Positions 7,332 to 16,608 of a DNA stretch of 63,816 nt are shown here, piece by piece. Under the pieces are notes generated by a model, which worked only from the letters and a program-made list of their open reading frames with translations, was not told the origin of the DNA and did no database searches. Both the position numbers and the translations under genes were made by a program. The first letter of the stretch is position 1, and each line of letters begins with the position of its first letter. Source of the stretch: Azospirillum sp. RU38E (GTDB taxonomy: Bacteria > Pseudomonadota > Alphaproteobacteria > Azospirillales > Azospirillaceae); NCBI RefSeq assembly GCF_900188385.1, contig NZ_FZOI01000023.1:1-63816 (forward strand). Reading direction: 5' to 3'.

Positions 7332-10073
7332 ATGCCGCCTCGTATTCTTGGGATTGATTTTGGAACGACGTACAGCAGCATGGCGATGCTGGACGCGGAG
7401 AGTGGCCGTGCGGTTGTGCTGCGGAACCAGGAGGGGGAGGAGAAGACGCCCTCCATCGTCTGTTTTGGCGAAGACGGCACGGTGGCTGTGGGAGCGCCGG
7501 CCTGGGATTTGCTGGACGACGACGAGGCGGCGTGGGGTTGGGCTTTCCTGACACCGAAGCGGCATCTGGGTGATGTTGATTTTGTGCGGGGCCTGCCGGA
7601 TGGTCGGGTGGTGACGGCGGTGGACGCGACGGCGGCGATCCTGCGCAAGCTGCGCGAGGATGCGGAGGCGGGTGATCTTGGCGGTCCGGCGGATACGGTG
7701 GTACTGACCTGCCCGGCCAGTTTCGGGCCGACAGCGCGGGATGGGTTGCGCGAGGCGGCGGCGCTGGCAGGCTTGGGCGATGTGCGGTTGCTGGAGGAGC
7801 CTGTGGCGGCGGGTCTGGCGGGCCTGCGCGACCAGGGTGGCCGGCTGGGTGAGACAATCCTGGTTTATGATCTGGGGGGTGGGACATTCGACGTGGCGGT
7901 GCTGCGCCGCGACGGCAGCGGCTACCGCCTGGGGGGGGAGCCACGGGGGATGGAGCGCTGCGGTGGCGAGGATTTCGACCAGGCGATCTATGACTGGTTT
8001 GACGGTTTGGCGCAGGCGGAACGGGGGCAATCGTTCGACGGTGAGGATGGCCTGAACCCAACCATGTTAAAGGCCTGCCGCCGGGCGAAGGAGATGCTGT
8101 CGACGAAGACGGATGTGCCGCTGCGGGGTTTCCTGGACGGCAAGCGCTTTGAGAAACCGCTGAGCCGGTGCCAGTTGGAAGAACTGATCGGGGAGCAGAT
8201 CGCGGCGACAGTGCGGTTGAGCCAGGATGTGGCGGAGGCGGCCGAACGCCGGGGCCATGCAGTGGACAGCGTGCTGCTGATTGGCGGATCGTCACGTATC
8301 CCGCTGGTGCAACAGCAATTGCGGGATGCGCTGACCCAGCCGAAAGGCTTGGCCGAACCCGTACGTTTGGGTGCCACCGATTTTGCCGTGGTGATGGGCG
8401 CAGTGTATTTCGTGGGAGAATCGGCACCGAGGGAACTGGTGGTTGGCTCGGGTCCTGGTCAGTACCGTCGGATACAGCAGGCCCTCGACGTGGCCCCTGC
8501 GGGAGCGACAATCCGCATCACTGCGGGGCGATATCAGGAAGTGCTGACCATAACGGTACCGGTCCACCTGTTGGGGGATGGTGATCGCGACAGCATCATT
8601 CTGGAAGCAGAAGATGCCGATGTCATAGATTGGACGGCCCCCACCGGGTCGATCCGAAATCTGACCCTTCGGCAATTGGGGGGCGATGGATTTTCTTGTG
8701 TCGATATTGGTTCCGGCTCCCCTGTATTGGAGAATCTTGATATCAGTGCTCAGAACACAGGTGACACTGGAGCAGGGATTCTCATCCATAAACTAGCCGA
8801 CCCGGTCATCCGCAACAACCGCATCCATGACGGGAAAGATATTGGTATCGCTGTTATTGGGCCGGGCAAGGGCACGATTGAGGGAAATGACATATACGCC
8901 AATGCTGGTTCCGGGGTCTTTATAACGGCAGGTGGCGATCCGATCATCCGCAAAAACTGCATCCATGACGGGGGATATGTCGGCATTGCTGTCCACGGCC
9001 ATAGCAAGGGGACGATTGAGGGAAATGACATCTATAACAATACCCATATCGGGGTCAATGTAGTGGAATATAGTAGTCCAATAATTCGTAATAACCGTAT
9101 TCATGATGGGAAAAATGTTGGTATATCTGTCATGGCACAATGCAAGGGGATGATTGAGGGTAATGACATCTATAACAATATATTTACCGGGATCCTTATA
9201 GCGACAGGATGTGACCCTTTAATCCGCAACAACCGTATCTATGGCGGTGGACATGTAGGAATTGCTTTCCACGATCATAGCAAGGGTACGATTGAAGGAA
9301 ATGAAATCTTCAACAATACACTTGCTGGAATTAGCATAAAAACAGGTTGTGATCCTGTCATTCGCAACAACCGTATTTATGACGGAAAAGATGCCGGAAT
9401 CGGTGTCAGCGATCAAGGCAAGGGGACGATCGAGGGCAATGATATCCACAGCAATACCTTTGCCGGGATCTCCATAATGACGGGCGGCGATCCGATTGTC
9501 CGCAACAACTGTATCCATGACGGGAAACATGTTGGTATCGCCATCCACAATCAGGGCAAGGGCACGATTGAGGGCAATGACATCTACGCTAATACCAAAG
9601 ACGGAATCTTCATAGCGACAGGTGGCGATCCGATCATACGCAACAACCGCATCCATGACGGGAAAGATGCCGGTATCTTTGTCCTTGAGCAGGGTAAGGG
9701 CATGATTGAGGGCAATGACATCCATGCCAATACCAATGCCGGGATCTGCGTGATGACAGGTGGCGATCCGGTCATTCGCAACAACCGCATCCATGACGGG
9801 AAAGATGTCGGTATCCTTGTCCGTGAGCAGGGCCAGGGCACGATCGAGGGCAATGACATCTATTCCAGTCATACATTCGGGATAGTCATTTTGGATCGCG
9901 GTGATCCGATTGTCCGGCGTAATCGGATTGATACCCCGGCATCCAATGGCATCCGCATTGTCGGGAATGGGTGTGGAACAATCGAAAATAATAAAATTAC
10001 AAGATGTAATGGTTTAGGTATTGCGTGGGACAAATCGTCTCCGGCAAAAATTGGGCAGAATGACACACCATGA
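7332..10073 (+). CDS. Hsp70 ATPase domain fused to right-handed beta-helix
   Basis: 913 aa from the ATG at 7332, preceded by ACGGAG. Residues 1 to about 360 are an Hsp70 nucleotide-binding domain: phosphate-1 motif ILGIDFGTTYSSMA, phosphate-2 YDLGGGTFDVAVLR and adenosine motif LLIGGSSRIPLV. There is no peptide-binding domain or lid. From about 365 a NosD/pectate-lyase-like beta-helix starts (YRRIQQALDVAPAGATIRIT) and continues as about ten 46-residue units of the type DPIIRNNRIHDGK..GI..., GTIEGNDIYAN... The helix may bind glycans or protein surfaces. Cytoplasmic location is likely, since no signal peptide is present. Its ATPase part is nearly identical to those of the next two genes. Confidence 0.85.
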   Translation: MPPRILGIDFGTTYSSMAMLDAESGRAVVLRNQEGEEKTPSIVCFGEDGTVAVGAPAWDLLDDDEAAWGWAFLTPKRHLGDVDFVRGLPDGRVVTAVDATAAILRKLREDAEAGDLGGPADTVVLTCPASFGPTARDGLREAAALAGLGDVRLLEEPVAAGLAGLRDQGGRLGETILVYDLGGGTFDVAVLRRDGSGYRLGGEPRGMERCGGEDFDQAIYDWFDGLAQAERGQSFDGEDGLNPTMLKACRRAKEMLSTKTDVPLRGFLDGKRFEKPLSRCQLEELIGEQIAATVRLSQDVAEAAERRGHAVDSVLLIGGSSRIPLVQQQLRDALTQPKGLAEPVRLGATDFAVVMGAVYFVGESAPRELVVGSGPGQYRRIQQALDVAPAGATIRITAGRYQEVLTITVPVHLLGDGDRDSIILEAEDADVIDWTAPTGSIRNLTLRQLGGDGFSCVDIGSGSPVLENLDISAQNTGDTGAGILIHKLADPVIRNNRIHDGKDIGIAVIGPGKGTIEGNDIYANAGSGVFITAGGDPIIRKNCIHDGGYVGIAVHGHSKGTIEGNDIYNNTHIGVNVVEYSSPIIRNNRIHDGKNVGISVMAQCKGMIEGNDIYNNIFTGILIATGCDPLIRNNRIYGGGHVGIAFHDHSKGTIEGNEIFNNTLAGISIKTGCDPVIRNNRIYDGKDAGIGVSDQGKGTIEGNDIHSNTFAGISIMTGGDPIVRNNCIHDGKHVGIAIHNQGKGTIEGNDIYANTKDGIFIATGGDPIIRNNRIHDGKDAGIFVLEQGKGMIEGNDIHANTNAGICVMTGGDPVIRNNRIHDGKDVGILVREQGQGTIEGNDIYSSHTFGIVILDRGDPIVRRNRIDTPASNGIRIVGNGCGTIENNKITRCNGLGIAWDKSSPAKIGQNDTP

Positions 10074-10139
10074 AATTTATATTAATATCATGAATTTTAT
10101 GGCTCTTTTTTGGAAAATATTCTACTAAAAGGATCGGCC

Positions 10140-12032
10140 ATGTCGCAGCGTATACTTGGTATCGATTTTGGAACGACGTACAGCAGCATGGCGATGCTGG
10201 ATGCGGAGAGTGGTCGTGCGGTTGTGTTGCGGAACCAGGAGGGGGAGGAGAAGACGCCCTCCATCGTCTGTTTCGGCGAAGACGGCACGGAGGCTGTGGG
10301 GACATCGGCCTTGGATTTGCTGGAAGATGAGGCGGCATGGGGCTGGGCTTTCCTGACACCGAAGCGGCATCTGGGTGATGTTGATTTTGTGCGGGGGCTG
10401 CCGGACGGGCGGGTGGTGACGGCGGTGGATGCGACGGCGGCGATCCTGCGCAAGCTGCGCGAGGATGCGGAGGTGGGTGACCTTGGTGGGCCGGCGGATA
10501 CGGTCGTGCTGACCTGCCCGGCCAGTTTCGGGCCGACGGCGCGGGATGCGTTGCGCGAGGCGGCGGCGCTGGCGGGCCTGGGCGATGTGCGGTTGCTGGA
10601 GGAGCCGGTGGCGGCGGGTCTGGCGGGGCTGCGCGACCAGGGGGCGCGACTGGGTGAGACAATCCTGGTTTATGATCTGGGGGGCGGGACGTTTGACGTG
10701 GCGGTGCTACGCCGCGATGGCAGCGGCCACCGTCTGGTGGGCGAGCCACGGGGGATTGAGCGCTGCGGCGGGGAGGATTTTGACCGGGCGATTTACGACT
10801 GGTTTGACGGGCTGGTTCTGGCAGAGCGAGGGCAATCGTTCGACAGTGAGGATGGCCTGCTGAACCCACCGATATTGCGGGCCTGCCGCCTGGCCAAGGA
10901 GATGCTGTCGAAGAAAGCGGAGGTGCCACTGCGCGGGATTCTGGATCGCAAGCGCTATGAACGATCATTGAGCCGGGGCCAGTTGGAAGAACTGATCGGG
11001 GAGAAGATCGCGGCGACGGTGCGGTTGAGCCAGGATGTGGCGGCAGCGGCGGCGCACCGGGGCCATGCGGTTGAAAGCGTGTTGCTGATCGGCGGGTCGT
11101 CGCGCATTCCCCTGGTATGGGAGAGCCTGAAGCAGGAGTTGACCCAGCCGAAAGGCTTGGCAGATCCGCTGCGGCTGGGTGCAACCGATTTTACTGTGGT
11201 GATGGGGGCCGTCTATTTCGCGGTCGCACTGCCGGTCCCTCCCCCTCCGCCACGACGGAAGGTTGGGACGGTTTTCCGGGATAGTAAAGAACCCTGTTGC
11301 CCGGAGATGGTGGCGCTGCCGCGCGGAACCTTCTGGATGGGCTCGCCGGTGGATGAGCGTGAGCGGGACAGTGACGAGGGGCCGCGTCATCCGGTGACGA
11401 TCGGCTATGATTTGGCAATGAGTACTTGCGCGGTGAGTTTTGCCGAATGGGATGCCTATGCGCAGGCTACCGGTGATTATCGTCCTTCTGACCAGAGCTG
11501 GGGCCGTGGCGAACTGCCGGTGATCAATGTGTCCTGGGATGATGTACAGAACTATCTGGCTTGGTTGAACGAGCGTCTGGGGCTGACGGGGCGGCTAAAT
11601 TGCTATCGTCTGCCCAGCGAGGCGGAATGGGAATATGGTTGCCGGGCCGGGACGGAGACACCGTTCTGGTGGGGGCATGGGATTACGCCGGAGCAGGCAA
11701 ATTACGAGGACCGTGTAGTTTACCTTTGCGGCAAGAAAGCGGTATTCCGGCAATACACGCTCCCGGTTCGCAGCTTTGCCCCCAATCCGTTTGGGCTGTA
11801 CCAAATGCATGGGAATGTCTTTGAATGGTGCCAGGATTGCTGGACGGATAATTATGAGGATGCGCCCAGTGGCGGCGGTGCGGCTGAAGGAAATAATTTC
11901 GGCGACCGCCTCATTCGGGGTGGTTCCTGGGGCAACGATCCCAGGAACCTGCGCTCGGCCTGCCGCAACTGGTGCGCCCCCGACGATCGCCACAGCAATC
12001 TGGGGTTCCGCCTCGCCAGGACGCTCCCGTGA
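10140..12032 (+). CDS. Hsp70 ATPase domain fused to FGE-fold domain (variable protein 1)
   Basis: 630 aa from the ATG at 10140 (AAAAGGA upstream). Residues 1 to about 365 are an Hsp70 ATPase domain with all three nucleotide motifs. A Pro-rich linker (PVPPPPPRRK) leads to an FGE/sulfatase-modifying C-type-lectin-like fold at about 380-630: LPRGTFWMGSP, VINVSWDDVQNYLAWLN, RLPSEAEWEYGCR, FGLYQMHGNVFEWCQDCW and a final RGGSW..LGFRLA block. The copper-binding Cys pair of true FGEs is not evident, so a ligand-binding scaffold is more likely than an enzyme. The last 39 codons look like a DGR variable region. Confidence 0.85.
   Translation: MSQRILGIDFGTTYSSMAMLDAESGRAVVLRNQEGEEKTPSIVCFGEDGTEAVGTSALDLLEDEAAWGWAFLTPKRHLGDVDFVRGLPDGRVVTAVDATAAILRKLREDAEVGDLGGPADTVVLTCPASFGPTARDALREAAALAGLGDVRLLEEPVAAGLAGLRDQGARLGETILVYDLGGGTFDVAVLRRDGSGHRLVGEPRGIERCGGEDFDRAIYDWFDGLVLAERGQSFDSEDGLLNPPILRACRLAKEMLSKKAEVPLRGILDRKRYERSLSRGQLEELIGEKIAATVRLSQDVAAAAAHRGHAVESVLLIGGSSRIPLVWESLKQELTQPKGLADPLRLGATDFTVVMGAVYFAVALPVPPPPPRRKVGTVFRDSKEPCCPEMVALPRGTFWMGSPVDERERDSDEGPRHPVTIGYDLAMSTCAVSFAEWDAYAQATGDYRPSDQSWGRGELPVINVSWDDVQNYLAWLNERLGLTGRLNCYRLPSEAEWEYGCRAGTETPFWWGHGITPEQANYEDRVVYLCGKKAVFRQYTLPVRSFAPNPFGLYQMHGNVFEWCQDCWTDNYEDAPSGGGAAEGNNFGDRLIRGGSWGNDPRNLRSACRNWCAPDDRHSNLGFRLARTLP
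11916..12032 (+). other. Candidate DGR variable region 1
   Basis: C-terminal 38 codons plus stop of the FGE domain. Compared with the two other copies, the scaffold positions (RGGS, LRSA, R at 17, D at 23, R at 25, GFRLA) are fixed. Codons 6-8, 11, 19, 20, 24, 26 and 27 differ, many as NNC or NNT codons. That pattern is expected if AAC/AAT codons in a template repeat were mutated at adenines. No template repeat or reverse transcriptase occurs in the window. Confidence 0.55.
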
Positions 12033-12040
12033 GGGAGCGT
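12021..12040. promoter_or_regulatory. 8-bp stem, 4-nt loop hairpin at the end of variable region 1
   Basis: ACGCTCCC-GTGA-GGGAGCGT is a perfect inverted repeat with the TGA stop codon in its loop. The same hairpin follows the FGE gene at 27723-27742, and a degenerate copy lies at 14054-14073. DGR target sites are known to carry a hairpin/cruciform of this size just after the variable region. A terminator is less likely because no T run follows. Confidence 0.6.
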
Positions 12041-12059
12041 TGGTTCCTGGTTCTTTCGC

Positions 12060-12125
12060 TCGTTCGACCACCGCCTTCAAGGGTGCCTTCAACACTGTGA
12101 TCCAGCGATACAGTCCGCTGTATAA
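12060..12125 (+). pseudogene. Relic of a dynamin-like GTPase 3' end
   Basis: The sequence would encode TAFKGAFNTVIQ, closely matching TAFQGAFNAVLQ at the C-terminus of the GTPase at 5350-7296, and nucleotide similarity is high over about 45 bp. It sits between an FGE fusion gene and the next Hsp70 gene, where a GTPase gene would precede an Hsp70 gene in the first cassette. Confidence 0.65.
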
Positions 12126-12169
12126 TTAATTAAGGCGGCCTTTTTCTCTTTCCGGTTACGGAGCAGCGC

Positions 12170-14065
12170 ATGTCGCAGCTTATTCTTGGGATTGATTTTG
12201 GGACGACGTTTAGCAGCATGGCGATGCTGGATGCGGAGAGTGGCCGTGCGGTTGTGTTGCGGAACCAGGAGGGGGAGGAGAAAACGCCCTCCATCGTCTG
12301 TTTCGGCGAAGACGGCACGGAGGTTGTGGGAAGGCCGGCAGTGGATTCGCTGGATGTCGATGAGGCGGCGTGGGCTTGGGCTTTCCTGACACCGAAGCGG
12401 CATCTGGGTGATGTTGATTTTGTGCGGGGCCTGCCGGATGGGCGGGTGGTGACGGCGGTGGATGCGACGGCGGCCATCCTGCGCAAGCTGCGCGAGGATG
12501 CGGAGGTGGGTGACCTTGGTGGGCCGGCGGATACGGTCGTGCTGACCTGCCCGGCCAGTTTCGGGCCGACGGCGCGGGATGCGTTGCGCGAGGCGGCGGC
12601 GCTGGCGGGCTTGGGCGATGTGCGGTTGCTGGAGGAGCCTGTGGCGGCGGGTCTGGCGGGCCTGCGGGACCAGGGCGCCCGGCTGGGTGAGACAATCCTG
12701 GTTTATGACCTTGGGGGTGGCACGTTTGATGTGGCGGTGCTGCGCCGCGACGGCAGCGGCCACCGTCTGGTGGGCGAGCCACGGGGGATGGAGCGCTGCG
12801 GTGGGGAGGATTTCGACCGGGCGATTTACGAGTGGTTTGACGGGCAAGCGCAGGCGGAACGGGGTCAATCGTTCGATGGAGAGGATGGCCTGCTGAACCC
12901 ACCGATATTGCGGGCCTGCCGCCTGGCCAAGGAGATGCTGTCGAAGAAAGCGGAGGTGCCACTGCGCGGGATTCAGGATCGCAAGCGCTTTGAAAAGCTG
13001 TTGACCCGGGTGCAGTTGGAAGAACTGATCGGGGAGAAGATCGCGGCGACGGTGCGGTTGAGCCAGGATGTGGCGGCGGCGGCGGCGCACCGGGGTCATG
13101 CGGTGGAAAGCGTGCTGCTGATCGGCGGGTCGTCGCGCATTCCCCTGGTATGGGAGAGCCTGAAGCAGGAGTTGACCCAGCCCCGGGGCATGGCCGATCC
13201 GTTGCGGCTGGGTGCCACCGATTTTGCCGTGGTGATGGGGGCGGTCTATTTCGCGGTCCCGCCTCCATCTCCGCCGCCACCACCCCGCCGGAAGGTCGGG
13301 ATGGTTTTCCGGGATCGTGAGGAACCCTGGTGCCCAGAGATGGTGGTGCTGCCGCGTGGAAGTTTCCAGATGGGCTCCCCTGACTCCGAGCCTGAGCGGT
13401 ACAGTGGCGAGGGGCCGCGTCATCCGGTGACGATCGGTTATGATCTGGCGATGGGCACCTGCGCCGTGACTTTTGCCGAATGGGATGCCTATGCGCTGGC
13501 CGCTGGTGGCTATCGTCCAGGCGACGAGGGCTGGGGTCGTGGGGATCGACCGGTGATCAATGTATCGTGGGATGATGTACAGAACTATCTGGCTTGGTTG
13601 AACGAGCGTCTGTGCCTGACGGGGCGGCCAGATTGCTATCGTCTGCCGAGCGAGGCGGAATGGGAATATGGCTGCCGGGGCGGGACGGAGACACCGTTCT
13701 GGTGGGGGCAATCGATAACGCCGAAGCAGGCGAACTATGATGGAGACTATGTGTACGCTGGCGGTGGCAGCAAGGGTGAATACCGGGCGCGGACACTGCC
13801 GGTGCGCAGCTTTGATCCCAATCCGTTTGGTTTGTACCAGATGCATGGTAATGTCTGGGAATGGTGTCAGGAAAATTATCATATAACTTCGCGAAATAGA
13901 AGTGCGTTCAGTGGTATTTTTGATATTTCTTCCCATATTCGTGTCTTTCGGGGTGGGTCTTGGAATTATATTCCTAGGGGGCTGCGCTCGGCCTGCCGCA
14001 ATGGGACCGCCCGCGACACTCGCGGCTACAATCTGGGATTCCGCCTCGCCAAGACGCTCCTGTGA
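12170..14065 (+). CDS. Hsp70 ATPase domain fused to FGE-fold domain (variable protein 2)
   Basis: 631 aa, ATG preceded by ACGGAG. The Hsp70 ATPase part (about 1-365) is almost identical to that at 10140-12032, including long stretches at DNA level. A Pro-rich linker (PPPSPPPPPRRK) leads to an FGE fold with LPRGSFQMGSP, RLPSEAEWEYGCRGG, FGLYQMHGNVWEWCQ and the terminal RGGSW block. The segment just before the last block (around 13870-13940) is AT-richer and differs fully from the sister protein, suggesting local replacement. Likely a nucleotide-switched recognition protein; its ligand is unknown. Confidence 0.85.
   Translation: MSQLILGIDFGTTFSSMAMLDAESGRAVVLRNQEGEEKTPSIVCFGEDGTEVVGRPAVDSLDVDEAAWAWAFLTPKRHLGDVDFVRGLPDGRVVTAVDATAAILRKLREDAEVGDLGGPADTVVLTCPASFGPTARDALREAAALAGLGDVRLLEEPVAAGLAGLRDQGARLGETILVYDLGGGTFDVAVLRRDGSGHRLVGEPRGMERCGGEDFDRAIYEWFDGQAQAERGQSFDGEDGLLNPPILRACRLAKEMLSKKAEVPLRGIQDRKRFEKLLTRVQLEELIGEKIAATVRLSQDVAAAAAHRGHAVESVLLIGGSSRIPLVWESLKQELTQPRGMADPLRLGATDFAVVMGAVYFAVPPPSPPPPPRRKVGMVFRDREEPWCPEMVVLPRGSFQMGSPDSEPERYSGEGPRHPVTIGYDLAMGTCAVTFAEWDAYALAAGGYRPGDEGWGRGDRPVINVSWDDVQNYLAWLNERLCLTGRPDCYRLPSEAEWEYGCRGGTETPFWWGQSITPKQANYDGDYVYAGGGSKGEYRARTLPVRSFDPNPFGLYQMHGNVWEWCQENYHITSRNRSAFSGIFDISSHIRVFRGGSWNYIPRGLRSACRNGTARDTRGYNLGFRLAKTLL
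13949..14065 (+). other. Candidate DGR variable region 2
   Basis: Same position and length as variable region 1. Codons 6-8 read AAT TAT ATT, codon 11 GGG, and codons 24, 26 and 27 ACT, GGC and TAC, while scaffold codons are kept. The following hairpin (14054-14073) has one mismatch and one G-T pair, so this copy may be a decayed or inactive target. Confidence 0.5.
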
Positions 14066-14162
14066 GGGAGCATTGGTTCCTGGTACCTGGTACTTTGCCT
14101 CTTTGCTTGTTTAAGCTTATGTTTTTGTTTCTTTGCGGGGGAAGGGGTCTCCCCTCTCCTTA

Positions 14163-14187
14163 CCCGCCGCAGGCGGCGGCTTTCTTG
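14163..14187 (+). terminator. Rho-independent terminator between the Hsp70 array and the GTPase gene
   Basis: CCGCCG-CAGG-CGGCGG followed by CTTTCTT forms a compact GC stem with a short T-rich tail. It lies about 100 bp after the FGE gene and 75 bp before the next GTPase start, so the Hsp70 genes and the following GTPase are probably separate transcription units. Confidence 0.5.
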
Positions 14188-14260
14188 GGGGACTGGCGAT
14201 GGAACCCAGTCGCGGTACGCACCGCGATTGTATACTGCCCGCGAAATCGAGAGGGGATGA

Positions 14261-15958
14261 ATGGGTGCGATCCAGGACAATGTTCGTGCCGGCCTGCATG
14301 AGGCGGCCCGGTTGCTGCAACCGGTTGACCCTGTTGTGGCGCTGGATCTGCGCCGGTTGGCGGACGAGGTGGACAAGCCCTGCACCGTCGCCGTCGTCGG
14401 CCAAGTCAAGGCCGGGAAAAGCAGTTTCGTCAATGCCCTGCTGGATGAGGATGTGGCGATGGTCGGCACAACCGAAACCACGGCGACGATCAACCACATG
14501 ATTTATGGCGTCCCGGACAATAAGGACTTGCCGATCCTGTGTGTCTGGCGTGACGGCTCCGTCGAGCCCTGCGGCAAGGCCTTTCTGGATGGCTTGCAGG
14601 GGCGGGATATCGAAACATTGCGCCGGGCCGACGGCATTGGTCGGCTGGAATACCGCCGTCCTCTTCCCTTCCTGCGCCAGGCCACGCTGGTCGACACGCC
14701 CGGCACGGGTGCTGTTGTTGACGAGCATCAGAACCGTTCGGCCGAGTATCTGCGGCTGGAAAACCAGCTACGCCAGCGCCATGATGCGGAAAGCCGGATG
14801 ATCGAGGGGCGGGCGGACGCCATCATCTATATCACCGGCAATGTCCCCCGCCGTGGCGACCAGCAGTTTCTGGAAGCATTCGGCCAGGGTACCGGGGAAG
14901 TATCCCGGGCGTTGAAGGCCGTTGGCGTCATCACCAAGATCGACGCCCGACCCGACGTTCTGGCCCGGCCCGATGAATTTGCCGCCGAATATGCCGAGGC
15001 GCTGAAGGGGCATCTGGGTGCCGTGGTCCCGGTCTCCGCTGCCCTGCACCGCACCGCCAACCGGCTGGCGGCCAATGATTGGGCGGTGATGGCGCGGCTG
15101 ATCGATGGTATCCGCCGAATTCCCGCGGCCACCCTGGATAAGATCCTGTCGAACGAAGAATGGTTGATGGAGGATGATTTCGCTGCTCGGCTAGACTTTT
15201 CGCCTTCATCGCGGGCAGAGGTGCTGGCCTTGCGGGCGCTGGTCGATCCCTGGCCGGTATTCACCCTGATCGCCGGCATGGCCCGTGCCAACCCGGCGCC
15301 AACCCCGGCAGCCCTGGGCGCGCGGATCGCCGCCCTGTCCGGTTTTGACCGGCTGCGGGAAGTGTTGGAGCGGCAGTTCTTCGCCCGTGGCCACATCGTG
15401 CGCTGCTTTCGCATCATGGACGACGCGATGGCGGCAATGCGCGCCCTGCGCTATGAGCGGCTGGAGAAGTTGCGCGACGCTGCCGCTGAGGCGCGGGCCC
15501 GACAGCAGCGTTTCAGCAGCGTGCTGGCCGCCATCCCCACCCATAGCCCGTTCCGGCAGGAGCTGGCGGATTTCCTCGACGCGGCGCTGGCTGAAACGAT
15601 GGCCGCACCGCAGCAGGCTGAACCGGTGATCGAACAGGTTCTGCGTCGGCTGGAGGGTTTGCATGGAGAGCTGGTGCGGCACAATCAGGACTTCGACGCG
15701 CTGCAAAAAATGATGACCGCACCGGAACTGTTTACCCCGGAGGAACGCGAAGAACTGGAACCGCTGTTCGGGCGGCGCGGGGTGGAGCGCAGTGCCCGGC
15801 TTCCGGGTCGTGATCAGGACAGCACCTATTGTGTTCTTCGTCAGTCCTGGTGGAGCCAACGCCTGACCCGCGAGCGTCATCCGCTGCGTCAGCAGGTGGC
15901 GAAGGCCGCCATGCAACGCTATGGCGCGCTGATCAAGGAACAGAATAACGGGAGGTGA
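14261..15958 (+). CDS. Dynamin-like GTPase without obvious membrane hairpin
   Basis: 565 aa. G1 GQVKAGKSSF (about 46-55), a Thr-rich G2 (TTETTATIN), G3 VDTPGTG and G4 TKID are all canonical. The rest is helical with an RQQRFSSVLA-type coiled segment, and no two-span hydrophobic hairpin is visible, unlike the other three GTPases here. The start is preceded by GAGAGGGG. It may be the soluble partner in a heteromeric dynamin system, since bacterial dynamins often work as pairs. It ends 60 bp before the convergent XRE regulator gene. Confidence 0.8.
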   Translation: MGAIQDNVRAGLHEAARLLQPVDPVVALDLRRLADEVDKPCTVAVVGQVKAGKSSFVNALLDEDVAMVGTTETTATINHMIYGVPDNKDLPILCVWRDGSVEPCGKAFLDGLQGRDIETLRRADGIGRLEYRRPLPFLRQATLVDTPGTGAVVDEHQNRSAEYLRLENQLRQRHDAESRMIEGRADAIIYITGNVPRRGDQQFLEAFGQGTGEVSRALKAVGVITKIDARPDVLARPDEFAAEYAEALKGHLGAVVPVSAALHRTANRLAANDWAVMARLIDGIRRIPAATLDKILSNEEWLMEDDFAARLDFSPSSRAEVLALRALVDPWPVFTLIAGMARANPAPTPAALGARIAALSGFDRLREVLERQFFARGHIVRCFRIMDDAMAAMRALRYERLEKLRDAAAEARARQQRFSSVLAAIPTHSPFRQELADFLDAALAETMAAPQQAEPVIEQVLRRLEGLHGELVRHNQDFDALQKMMTAPELFTPEEREELEPLFGRRGVERSARLPGRDQDSTYCVLRQSWWSQRLTRERHPLRQQVAKAAMQRYGALIKEQNNGR

Positions 15959-16018
15959 TCGACGCTGCACCGCCGGTTGGGGCGGTTCCAGAGGTCAAGA
16001 GTTGTGACATCCAATATT

Positions 16019-16489
16019 TTACTTGGTTTTGGATAGAATCATGGTGCTGAGCAGGGTGCCAATGAGAAAGCCGACCGGGCCCCCGGTCATCAGCGACCCG
16101 CTTACCGGCACACTCTGTCCAAAAACATTGGGTCCAGCAACATTGAATGAAGATTTCGTGGTGGATTTGGCCGCCACCTCCACTTGATGCTCACGCAACG
16201 TATCGCGCAGCATATCGGCAAGATCAAACAACAATCCCGGACGACATTCCAGCGTCCGGGCGATGGCGTCAATCTGCGGAACGGTGATGTCAGCTTCACC
16301 AAGCTCAATCCGCGACACGGTGGGCTGCGACACGCCGGAATGTTTGGCCAGTTGGTTCTGCGACCAGCCCTTTTCCCGGCGCAGCACTGCGATGACCAGC
16401 CCGATCAGGCCGGTGTAGGTGGCATCCAGGCTGTGGCCCTGGCGGCGTAAGGTTGCCAGGGCCCCTGAAAAAGTGCGTGAGTCTATCAT
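16019..16489 (-). CDS. XRE-family regulator with C-terminal hydrophobic segment
   Basis: 156 aa. Residues about 35-90 form a helix-turn-helix of XRE/Cro type (KGWSQNQLAKHSGVSQPTVSRIE, given here as the region of the motif at about 40-62). After a polar linker the C-terminus (GPVGFLIGTLLSTMIL) is hydrophobic and could be a membrane segment or an interaction patch. It is transcribed away from the XRE-dynamin genes, across a 119-bp intergenic region with a good promoter and an inverted repeat, so it probably controls that promoter. A membrane-tethered repressor would link DNA binding to membrane state; that is inference. Confidence 0.75.
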   Translation of the reverse strand: MIDSRTFSGALATLRRQGHSLDATYTGLIGLVIAVLRREKGWSQNQLAKHSGVSQPTVSRIELGEADITVPQIDAIARTLECRPGLLFDLADMLRDTLREHQVEVAAKSTTKSSFNVAGPNVFGQSVPVSGSLMTGGPVGFLIGTLLSTMILSKTK

Positions 16490-16497
16490 TTTTCTTT

Positions 16498-16528
16498 TTG
16501 AACTTATTCTGATATGGGTTTATATAAT
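16498..16528 (+). promoter_or_regulatory. Sigma-70-type promoter for the XRE-dynamin operon
   Basis: TTGAAC at 16498-16503 and TATAAT at 16523-16528 with 19-bp spacing lie in an AT-rich patch that stands out from the GC-rich surroundings. It points toward the GTPase gene starting at 16609. The spacing is longer than ideal. Confidence 0.5.
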
Positions 16529-16547
16529 GGTAACTGAATTGGTTCAG

Positions 16548-16574
16548 CAGGGCAAGAATTTTAAGCATGCCCTG
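16548..16574. promoter_or_regulatory. Inverted repeat, likely operator
   Basis: CAGGGCA (16548-16554) and TGCCCTG (16568-16574) form a perfect 7-bp inverted repeat with 13-bp spacing, about 20 bp after the -10 box. A bound regulator would block transcription. The divergent XRE protein is the obvious candidate, and the XRE domains of the two GTPases encoded here are others. Confidence 0.45.
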
Positions 16575-16608
16575 TCTGCCACCCTTGTGCCACGGGGAAA
16601 CTGGCGAC

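Noticed and set aside
12021-12040. Hairpin considered as a simple terminator
   Set aside because: No T run follows, the stop codon lies in the loop, and the same structure recurs only after FGE genes, so a DGR-type element is favoured, though not proven.
12089-13936. 615-aa frame antisense to the Hsp70-FGE gene
   Set aside because: Caused by GC-rich codon bias opposite the real Hsp70 gene; no domain is visible.
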